From an uncultured Verrucomicrobiota bacterium (GTDB taxonomy: Bacteria > Verrucomicrobiota > Verrucomicrobiia > Opitutales > Opitutaceae): a stretch of DNA of 6,001 bases. The position numbers and the translations under genes were made by a program. This document shows positions 1 to 4,767 of the stretch, piece by piece. Location of the stretch: the NCBI GenBank assembly GCA_903919625.1, contig CAIXIZ010000473.1, forward strand, positions 1 through 6,001, given 5' to 3'. Position 1 is the first letter of the stretch. Every line of letters starts with the position of its first letter. Under the pieces are notes generated by a model, which did no database searches, had not been told where the DNA came from, and saw nothing but the letters and a program-made list of their open reading frames with translations.

Positions 1-228
<228 letters not shown>

Positions 229-333
229 GGGTGGACGCAGTATCGTCTTCTTGGCATTGTGGCGCAAGAATTTTTTTGTAAAGGCGCAAAGCCATAAGCA
301 AAGATTTGTATTGGCCTCATTTCTGCAAATGGC
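229..333. promoter_or_regulatory. Divergent intergenic region with a 22-bp-spaced GGCGCAA direct repeat
   Basis: This gap separates the two divergent start codons (ATG 228 on minus, ATG 334 on plus), so promoters for both sides are expected here. The heptamer GGCGCAA occurs at 261-267 and again at 283-289, start to start 22 bp, about two helical turns, flanking a run of seven T (271-277). That arrangement would suit a dimeric regulator, but no family is indicated. I found no convincing -35/-10 pair on either strand; TTTACA on the minus strand near 277-282 is the best -35-like word and lacks a good -10. Neither start codon has an obvious Shine-Dalgarno sequence. Confidence 0.3.
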
Positions 334-876
334 ATGATCGGCATAGTGCCGAGCCTGCGACAATCTTCTGCATCTGCTGCCCACTCATTGGCTGACAGCC
401 GAGCCAGCGGGTTTGGCTACCGACGGAGACAAGGCTGGCTTGCCGCCGTTCTGGCGCTTCAGTTCGCCGGCGGACTGGCGGTGTTATTGGCACCAGGGCA
501 GGAGGTTTTCCCCCTCTATTCCTGGTTTCTCTTTTCGCTCACTCCCGCGAGCCCGCACATGATGCCGGCGGTGTGGTTGGTTGAGCATGCGGGGCGGCGT
601 TATGAGCCCCCGGTGGCATTGGAGGCTGAGCGAGAACTGGTTGCACCTGCTCAGGCTCCCCTTGTGGTCGTACTGGCGGCAGACCTGGCCAAGGCGGTGG
701 CAACGGGGAATGAGACCCTTGTGAAAAAAATCCGGATGGAGTTGGAGCACAACATCCTGCACGATCAGGACAGCCGCTACCGGTTGGTCGAGATCACCTA
801 CGACCCAATTGAGCGTTTGCATGGCGGGCCAATGCGGACCCAGGTTGTGCGCGAATTCAAAACTGGCGCACCATGA
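334..876 (+). CDS. Small membrane-anchored protein of unknown function
   Basis: This 180-residue protein is not a family I can name. Residues 1-33 are polar and basic, ending in R30-R31-R32. One hydrophobic segment (about residues 35-54, WLAAVLALQFAGGLAVLLAP) is followed at once by the aromatic stretch EVFPLYSWFLFSLTP (57-71), which probably sits at the membrane interface. The remaining residues (72-180) look soluble, with an alpha-helical charged region around 116-143 and a beta-like end (YRLVEITYDPIERL). The positive-inside rule suggests a cytoplasmic N-terminus and an exported C-terminal domain. Its stop codon overlaps the start of the next gene in an ATGA (873-876), so the two are almost certainly co-translated and probably act together. 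The start is uncertain: no Shine-Dalgarno precedes ATG 334, and GTG 346 and TTG 388 are in-frame alternatives that still keep the membrane segment. Confidence 0.7.
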   Translation: MIGIVPSLRQSSASAAHSLADSRASGFGYRRRQGWLAAVLALQFAGGLAVLLAPGQEVFPLYSWFLFSLTPASPHMMPAVWLVEHAGRRYEPPVALEAERELVAPAQAPLVVVLAADLAKAVATGNETLVKKIRMELEHNILHDQDSRYRLVEITYDPIERLHGGPMRTQVVREFKTGAP

Positions 877-1832
877 GCAATCCTTGGTGGCGACCCTGGC
901 GCAGATGGCTGGCCGGTTCCGGTCAAATGCAACCCGATACCCTGGCGCGTCAGGCACGCGCTTATACCGAAGCACGGATTCTCGTGCGGGCTTATTACGC
1001 CGGGCTGCTTTATTTCGCCTTCACCGGGATATCGAGCGGGGCCGAAATGGCGGGATTGAGCGAATCCGGACTGCTCTGGCCGGTGGGCTGGGTTCGGGCG
1101 ACCGGGATGACCGCAGGGGCCTGGATGGTGACGGCAATGCATCTGACAGGAGCACTAGCGTCAGTATACGCGCCAGGCCGGCGTTGGTGCCGGGGTTTGG
1201 CGGCCTTGGGGCTGTTCGAGTTCACGGCACTTAATTATTCCGCCGGGAAAATCGGCCACGGCATGCACCTCTGGGTGCTCACCTCCATTGTGCTGGTGTT
1301 TCTGCCCAATCTGGTGGATCCGAACCCAACACGTCGGCAGCGTCAGGATTTTCTCAACGTATTTTGGACGGCATATGCATTGGCTTTGCTCACTTACAGC
1401 ATGTCTGGACTGGGAAAGGTGGCTGGTGCTCTCTATCAAGTATCCCTGGGTGAAGTCACGGTCTTCCACCCTCAGGCAATGGCGCTGCACATTTCACAAC
1501 GGCTGCTCGAATCCGGGGTATCCAGCCCCATCGGCCTTTGGTTGGTTGATCATACATGGGTAAGCTGGCCTCTCATGCTAGGAGCCATCTACCTTCAATT
1601 TTTCTCATTTTGGTCTATTTTTAGACCAAATTTGATAAAAATATGGTCATTTTTGCTGATTTTGTTCCATATTTCGACATTTTTGGTTTTGACTATTCGA
1701 TTCGGTCCACCGGTGCTTTTTTTGGCAATTTTCGGGCTGGCATCACCCTTTTCACCCACAAATAGCACATTTGCCGATATTTTAACTGAACTACCAATTA
1801 TTGGTAAAATATGGACAGTCAGGCGTAAATAA
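873..1832 (+). CDS. Polytopic inner-membrane protein, HTTM-like
   Basis: The product is 319 residues with a Trp/Arg-rich cytoplasmic N-terminus (WWRPWRRW at 5-12) and about seven or eight hydrophobic helices, roughly at 38-55, 80-100, 107-122, 132-148, 162-179, 230-250, 256-275 and 278-293. The pattern SGLGK (178-182) after a helix, the loop with H199-P200 and H206, and the late helix containing F-H (265-266) followed by FGPPVLFLAIFGLASPF resemble bacterial HTTM-domain proteins, a family related to vitamin K-dependent gamma-carboxylase membrane domains. This is a family resemblance judged by eye, not an established assignment; a DoxX-like or unrelated membrane protein is possible. It starts in the ATGA overlap with the upstream gene and has no Shine-Dalgarno of its own, so translation is probably coupled. 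GC content falls abruptly at about 1595, so the last 80 codons are T-rich while still encoding plausible membrane helices. The frame ends at TAA 1830-1832. Confidence 0.75.
   Translation: MSNPWWRPWRRWLAGSGQMQPDTLARQARAYTEARILVRAYYAGLLYFAFTGISSGAEMAGLSESGLLWPVGWVRATGMTAGAWMVTAMHLTGALASVYAPGRRWCRGLAALGLFEFTALNYSAGKIGHGMHLWVLTSIVLVFLPNLVDPNPTRRQRQDFLNVFWTAYALALLTYSMSGLGKVAGALYQVSLGEVTVFHPQAMALHISQRLLESGVSSPIGLWLVDHTWVSWPLMLGAIYLQFFSFWSIFRPNLIKIWSFLLILFHISTFLVLTIRFGPPVLFLAIFGLASPFSPTNSTFADILTELPIIGKIWTVRRK
1609..1630. repeat. Perfect 9-bp inverted repeat inside the membrane-protein gene
   Basis: TTTGGTCTA (1609-1617) and TAGACCAAA (1622-1630) are perfect reverse complements around a TTTT loop. 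The hairpin lies within codons for FWSIFRP, at the point where the gene turns AT-rich, so it may be a by-product of T-rich codons; the exact 9-bp match including GGTC/GACC is what makes it worth recording. Confidence 0.6.
1792..1806. repeat. 15-bp palindrome near the gene end
   Basis: TACCAAT-T-ATTGGTA is a perfect 7+7 palindrome around one T, within the last codons of the membrane-protein gene (encoding LPIIGK). It could be an operator half-site pair for the accB side or simply chance in AT-rich DNA; nothing else in the window matches it fully. Confidence 0.4.
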
Positions 1833-1854
1833 ATGATATAAACTGGGTCAAAAT

Positions 1855-1877
1855 AGGGCCATTTTGCCCTGATTTTT
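1855..1877 (+). terminator. Candidate intrinsic terminator after the membrane-protein pair
   Basis: Twenty-two bases after the TAA stop, AGGGC (1855-1859) and GCCCT (1866-1870) form a 5-bp, GC-rich stem around the loop CATTTT, followed by GATTTTTA with five T at 1873-1877. Stem plus T-run fits a rho-independent terminator, though the stem is short and two bases separate it from the T-run. It would isolate accB transcription from the upstream pair. Confidence 0.45.
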
Positions 1878-1885
1878 ACCATAAA

Positions 1886-1936
1886 AAAATCATTTTTGGC
1901 CAATTTTCGCCATTATTTTGACCAAAAAATGATTTT
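1886..1936. repeat. Long imperfect inverted repeat upstream of accB
   Basis: The arm AAAATCATTTTTGGCCAA (1886-1903) pairs with TTGACCAAAAAATGATTTT (1918-1936) with one mismatch and one extra base, around a 14-nt spacer. In addition, GGTCAAAATA (1846-1855) is the exact reverse complement of TATTTTGACC (1914-1923), so two alternative pairings compete for the same right arm. Competing pairings could be a regulatory switch or just reflect recurrence of one short motif on both strands. Confidence 0.5.
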
Positions 1937-1960
1937 CTTGCACTTTTACCAATTTTTCTT

Positions 1961-1990
1961 TTGAACGCTTGGCAAAGAATCGGCTCTAAC
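1961..1990 (+). promoter_or_regulatory. Candidate accB promoter
   Basis: TTGAAC (1961-1966) and TCTAAC (1985-1990) are separated by 18 bp and each match four of six bases of the sigma-70 type consensus. The predicted start, near 1997, leaves a short leader of about 25 nt containing the accB ribosome binding site. The phased A/T tracts end just upstream of the -35 word, where an UP element or curved DNA would act. This is a weak match that depends on position for support. Confidence 0.3.
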
Positions 1991-2011
1991 GTCGCGTTCT
2001 TCAACTTAACC

Positions 2012-2015
2012 GAGG
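2012..2015 (+). promoter_or_regulatory. Ribosome binding site deciding the accB TTG start
   Basis: GAGG lies six bases before TTG 2022. An in-frame TAA at 2007-2009 rules out any earlier start, and the next in-frame ATG (2058) would delete the conserved N-terminal helix. The site therefore fixes TTG 2022 as the start codon. Confidence 0.65.
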
Positions 2016-2021
2016 CTTCCA

Positions 2022-2534
2022 TTGGACCTAAAACAGATCAAACAAATCATTGAACTCATGCGACGTTCCGAACTGACGGAGTTCGCTGTCGAAGAAGAGG
2101 GATTTAAGCTGAAAATCCGCCGTGGCACCAATGGACTGCCAGTGGTGAGCAGCAGCCGGGGTTCGGCCTCCCCTTTCCCTTTTGCTGTGGAACCGGTCGT
2201 GGCGGCCCCCGTCTCTATCGCGCCGGCAGTTGCCCCGGTCGCCCCCCCGGCCAATCCTTTGGTTGCGGTGGTACCGGCCGAAGATGAGCCAGGCATCACC
2301 TATATCAAGTCACCGATGGTCGGCACTTTCTACCGTTCGCCCTCACCTGAGAGCAAACCGTTCGTTGAGCCAGGGGCCAAGGTGGCGGAGAACACGGTGG
2401 TCTGCATCATCGAGGCGATGAAGATCATGAACGAGATTCAGGCTGAGACCAAGGGGATCATTGTCGAGACACTCGTTGAAAGCGGCCAGGCCGTCGAATA
2501 CGGCCAGCGCCTGTTCAAAATCAGACAAGGCTGA
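2022..2534 (+). CDS. accB: Biotin carboxyl carrier protein of acetyl-CoA carboxylase (AccB)
   Basis: AccB carries biotin between the biotin carboxylase and the carboxyltransferase in the first step of fatty acid synthesis, making malonyl-CoA in the cytoplasm. The 170-residue product is slightly longer than the 156-residue E. coli protein. Residues 1-35 match the family N-terminus (MDLKQIKQIIELM, then a basic beta segment); about 40-88 form a Pro/Ala/Val-rich flexible linker; about 91-170 form the biotinyl domain. The thumb loop GTFYRSPSPESKPF (101-114) is typical of the acetyl-CoA carboxylase carrier. The biotinylation motif is EAMKIMNE, with K134 as the attachment lysine; isoleucine follows the lysine where E. 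coli has methionine. The start is TTG, supported by GAGG six bases upstream and by alignment to the family N-terminus. accC follows after 116 nt on the same strand. Confidence 0.96.
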   Translation: MDLKQIKQIIELMRRSELTEFAVEEEGFKLKIRRGTNGLPVVSSSRGSASPFPFAVEPVVAAPVSIAPAVAPVAPPANPLVAVVPAEDEPGITYIKSPMVGTFYRSPSPESKPFVEPGAKVAENTVVCIIEAMKIMNEIQAETKGIIVETLVESGQAVEYGQRLFKIRQG

Positions 2535-2575
2535 TGCCTCCCGCCCCTGTTCCCCCGGCGCTGCTTTTGCCTGTT

Positions 2576-2591
2576 CGGCCTGACCTGGCCG
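2576..2591. repeat. Small hairpin in the accB-accC gap
   Basis: CGGCC (2576-2580) and GGCCG (2587-2591) pair around TGACCT. No T-run follows, so it does not look like a terminator and accB-accC can be one transcript. The 116-nt gap holds no gene that I can support; it may help processing or set the ratio of AccB to AccC, but that is speculation. Confidence 0.35.
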
Positions 2592-2650
2592 GGAAGGGTG
2601 GCGGAGTGGAAAACAACCCCGGTTCGCGTCCCATTTGACCTGTTTAACTG

Positions 2651-4015
2651 ATGATCCAAAAAGTCCTGATTGCCAACCGCGGCGAAATTGCCCTGCGCAT
2701 TATCCGTGCCTGCCGCGAGCTCGGCATCAAAACCCTGGCGGTATATTCGGAAGCCGACGTCCAGTCATTGCACGTCCAGCTGGCCGACGAGGCCATCTGC
2801 ATCGGCGGCCCGCGCAGCGCCGACAGCTACCTGAAAGCCGACCGGATCATCGCCGCAGCCGAGATCGCCGATGTGGACGCCATTCACCCCGGCTACGGTT
2901 TTCTTTCCGAAAACGCCCGGTTTGCCGAGCAATGCGAGAAGTGTAACATCAAGTTCATCGGCCCCAAGTCCAAGTCCATTGAGATGATGGGCAACAAATC
3001 GGTGGCCAAAGAGACGGTCCGCAAGGCCGGGGTGCCCATTGTCCCCGGCTCCGACGGTCCGGTGGACAATGAAATTGAGGCCATCAAGTTTGCCCGCAAG
3101 GCCGGTTACCCCGTCATCATCAAGGCTGTCGCCGGCGGTGGTGGACGGGGCATGCGCATCGCCCACAACGACATTTCGTTTGCCAAGGAATTCCACGTCG
3201 CCCGCAACGAGGCCGAAAAGGCGTTTGGCAATGGCGCGGTCTACATCGAGAAATACATCGAGAAGCCCCGTCATATCGAGTTTCAGATCCTGGCCGATGC
3301 CCATGGCCACATCATCCATCTGGGCGAGCGGGACTGTTCGGTCCAGCGCCGGCACCAGAAGCTCATCGAGGAGTCGCCTTCGCCCTTTCTCACCCCTTCG
3401 CTGCGCAAGGCCATGGGCAAGGCGGCCGTCCGGGCCGCCACCGCCGCCGCCTACGAGAATGCCGGCACGATCGAGTTTCTCGTCGATGCCAAAGGCAACT
3501 TTTACTTCATCGAGATGAACACCCGCATCCAGGTGGAGCACCCGGTGACCGAGGAGGTCACCGGCAAGGACCTCGTGAAGGAGCAGATTCATATCGCGAA
3601 CGGCGAAAAGCTGTCCTTCGGCCAGGGCGATGTGGTCACCAAAGGCCATGCGATCGAGTGCCGGATCAACGCCGAGGATCCGGCGCGCAACTTTGCCCCA
3701 TCGCCCGGCACGATTGGCCTCTACTATCCGCCCGGCGGGCTGGGGGTCCGCGTGGATTCGCACGCGTATTCCGGCTACACCATTCCTCCGTATTACGATT
3801 CGATGATCGGCAAGCTGATCTGCTTCGCCCCCGACCGCAAAACCGCCCTGCATCGGGCGCACCGGGCCTTGGGCGAGTATCTCATCCGCGGCATCAAGAC
3901 CACCATCCCCTTGCACAAGGCCATCATGGCCGATCCCGTCTTCGTGGAAGGCAAGGCGACCACCGCCTACATGGAAGACTTCTTTGCGCGTACGCCGCCG
4001 GAAGTGTTTGTGTGA
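2651..4015 (+). CDS. accC: Biotin carboxylase subunit of acetyl-CoA carboxylase (AccC)
   Basis: AccC carboxylates the biotin on AccB using ATP and bicarbonate. The 454-residue length agrees with the 449 residues in E. coli. Domains in order are the N-terminal biotin carboxylase domain (about 1-113, starting MIQKVLIANRGEIALRI), the ATP-grasp domain (about 114-330) and the C-terminal domain (about 335-446). Visible functional residues are K116 (MGNK), K158 (IIKA), the glycine-rich loop GGGGRGM (162-168), H208, K237 (RRHQKLIEE), E275 and E288 as metal ligands, N290, R292, the catalytic V295-E296 in RIQVEHPVTE, and R338 (ECRINAED). None of the expected residues is missing. ATG 2651 is set by an in-frame TAA at 2645-2647 and by family alignment. 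No Shine-Dalgarno is visible, so translation may depend on accB. It converges on the ychJ-like gene, with only 22 bp between the stops. Confidence 0.97.
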   Translation: MIQKVLIANRGEIALRIIRACRELGIKTLAVYSEADVQSLHVQLADEAICIGGPRSADSYLKADRIIAAAEIADVDAIHPGYGFLSENARFAEQCEKCNIKFIGPKSKSIEMMGNKSVAKETVRKAGVPIVPGSDGPVDNEIEAIKFARKAGYPVIIKAVAGGGGRGMRIAHNDISFAKEFHVARNEAEKAFGNGAVYIEKYIEKPRHIEFQILADAHGHIIHLGERDCSVQRRHQKLIEESPSPFLTPSLRKAMGKAAVRAATAAAYENAGTIEFLVDAKGNFYFIEMNTRIQVEHPVTEEVTGKDLVKEQIHIANGEKLSFGQGDVVTKGHAIECRINAEDPARNFAPSPGTIGLYYPPGGLGVRVDSHAYSGYTIPPYYDSMIGKLICFAPDRKTALHRAHRALGEYLIRGIKTTIPLHKAIMADPVFVEGKATTAYMEDFFARTPPEVFV

Positions 4016-4037
4016 TGCAGCCTGGGATGGGGGATCC

Positions 4038-4529
4038 TCAGGCGGCGGCCCCGCAGCATTTTTTGAATTTTTTGCCACTGCCACAGGCGCAGGGATCGTT
4101 GCGGCCGAGCTTGGGGGCTTCCCGGCGGATGGTCTTGCCGGGGCCGTTGGCCTGCCCCGCATACACCCACCGTCCGTCCTCCCGGTTGAACACCGCGACC
4201 TCGCGGTGTTCCTGTTCCTTGCCCTCGGTTTTGAAACGGGCGGTGAAATCGACCAGTCCGGTCGTGTCGGCGGGGCCGCCCTTTTCGGTCTGGTGAACCG
4301 TGAGGCCGAGCCACTCGGAGCCCTCGGCCCAGCACTTCGCGTCGTCGGCGGAAAAATCCTTCCGCTGTTCGGCAGAGAGGGAGCTGCCGAGGTGTGCGTA
4401 GGCGCGCATCACATAGGCGGAATAGCGCGAACGCATCAGCGCCTCGGCCGTCGTCGCCGGGGAGCCGGCGAGGATCGGACCGCAGCACGCGTCGAAGGCG
4501 AGGCCGGAACCGCAGGGACAGTTGCTCAT
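4038..4529 (-). CDS. ychJ: YchJ/UPF0225 family protein with two SEC-C zinc motifs
   Basis: The 163-residue product has the full YchJ layout. An N-terminal SEC-C motif CPCGSGLAFDACC has C4, C6, C15 and C16; a C-terminal one, CACGSGKKFKKCC, has C147, C149, C158 and C159. Each set is expected to bind one zinc ion. Between them are the family marks LMRSRYSAYV (31-40), SEWLGLTV (71-78) and a beta-rich core ending DGRWVYAG (118-125), which in this family adopts an NTF2-like fold. SEC-C motifs also occur at the end of SecA, but the biological role of YchJ is not established. I chose ATG 4529 because the family begins two or three residues before CPCGS; the frame stays open to a GTG at 4550, preceded by AGGCGG, and that longer start cannot be excluded. 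No well-spaced Shine-Dalgarno precedes the ATG (GAGG directly abuts it). Confidence 0.9.
   Translation of the reverse strand: MSNCPCGSGLAFDACCGPILAGSPATTAEALMRSRYSAYVMRAYAHLGSSLSAEQRKDFSADDAKCWAEGSEWLGLTVHQTEKGGPADTTGLVDFTARFKTEGKEQEHREVAVFNREDGRWVYAGQANGPGKTIRREAPKLGRNDPCACGSGKKFKKCCGAAA
4042..4073 (+). terminator. Possible accC terminator inside the 3' end of the convergent gene
   Basis: Reading on from accC, GCGG (4042-4045) can pair with CCGC (4051-4054), then come T-runs of six at 4059-4064 and 4068-4073. The T-runs are the complement of AAA codons for the KKFKK of the YchJ-like protein. The stem is only 4 bp and five bases away from the T-run, so this is weak; no better terminator lies in the 22-bp gap. 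Confidence 0.2.
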
Positions 4530-4537
4530 CCTCAACT

Positions 4538-4566
4538 GATTGCAGTACACAATGCCGCCTGCAATC
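4538..4566. repeat. Perfect 8-bp inverted repeat directly upstream of ychJ
   Basis: GATTGCAG (4538-4545) and CTGCAATC (4559-4566) are exact reverse complements around 13 bases. The element ends nine bases before the chosen ATG (4529, minus strand) and contains the alternative GTG start at 4550 in its spacer. It could be an operator for a dimeric repressor or a leader hairpin in the mRNA; its position fits either. Confidence 0.5.
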
Positions 4567-4688
4567 TCCGAAAGTGTCGAGCCACGGCAGGGCAGGGTGG
4601 GTGGGCTTCACGTCGGTCCGGCTGTTGCGAGCAGAACCATGGACACTGTGCGATATCTCACTTTTGCATTCCTCACGCGAAAGCCGTG
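4567..4688. other. Intergenic DNA with no recognised feature
   Basis: Between the ychJ inverted repeat and the REPIN-like element I see no gene, tRNA-like fold or strong promoter. TCGACA on the minus strand near 4578-4583 is the nearest thing to a -35 word and lacks a good -10. Confidence 0.4.
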
Positions 4689-4751
4689 GGTGGAACCGGT
4701 TGTCCCAACCGGTTGGCTCGGCGCAGCGCGTTAGGGACAACGCGCTCCACC
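4689..4751. repeat. REPIN-like element: two inverted REP hairpins
   Basis: Copy 1 on the plus strand is GGTGGA (4689-4694) leading into the arm AACCGGTT (4694-4701), loop GTCCC, arm AACCGGTT (4707-4714). Copy 2 on the minus strand is GGTGGA (reverse of 4746-4751) leading into AGCGCGTT, loop GTCCCT, AACGCGCT (plus-strand arms 4725-4732 and 4739-4746). The copies face each other across the 10-nt spacer GGCTCGGCGC. They share head, loop and stem length but differ at three stem pairs, each change being compensated on the other arm. This is the arrangement of REPINs, which are spread by RAYT transposases; no RAYT is in the window. It begins 16 bp past the cobQ stop codon, a usual REP location, where it may protect or end the cobQ transcript. 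Confidence 0.7.
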
Positions 4752-4767
4752 TTTATCCGCCTGCACC

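Larger units (their letters stand above)
1599..1962. other. AT-rich, internally repetitive tract with helically phased A/T runs
   Basis: Hand counts give about 27-45% GC per 60-bp row from 1621 to 1980, against about 58% in 1501-1560. The tract covers the 3' end of the membrane-protein gene and most of the gap before accB. Runs of four to seven T or A are centred near 1863, 1875, 1886, 1895, 1905, 1917, 1926, 1934, 1945 and 1955, a mean spacing of about 10.2 bp; a looser series runs from 1601 to 1690. Phased A/T tracts are known to bend DNA. Short related words recur: TCATTTTGGTC (1605-1615), TCATTTTTGGCC (1890-1901), the reverse complement TCATTTTTTGGTC (1920-1932), and the near-identical pair TTTTTGGCAATTTTCGGGC (1719-1737) and TTTTTGGCCAATTTTCGCC (1893-1911). 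Confidence 0.6.

Noticed and set aside
1595..1903. A 102-codon open frame on the minus strand antisense to the end of the membrane-protein gene
   Set aside because: It lies in T-rich DNA where the minus strand has few stops in this frame, has no ribosome binding site, and its repeated words mirror the DNA repeats. The plus-strand frame continues a clear membrane protein.
2592..2640. tRNA-like words in the accB-accC gap (GGCGGAGTGG and GGTTCGCGTCCC resembling D- and T-arms)
   Set aside because: The stretch is too short, has no anticodon arm, and the ends do not pair as an acceptor stem.
2765..4162. A 465-codon open frame on the minus strand
   Set aside because: It is the shadow of accC, caused by GC-rich third positions; accC has every expected catalytic residue.
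3967..4740. A 257-codon minus-strand frame overlapping the ychJ-like gene
   Set aside because: It is out of frame with the SEC-C protein, Arg/Pro-rich and low in complexity, and runs through the REPIN-like element.
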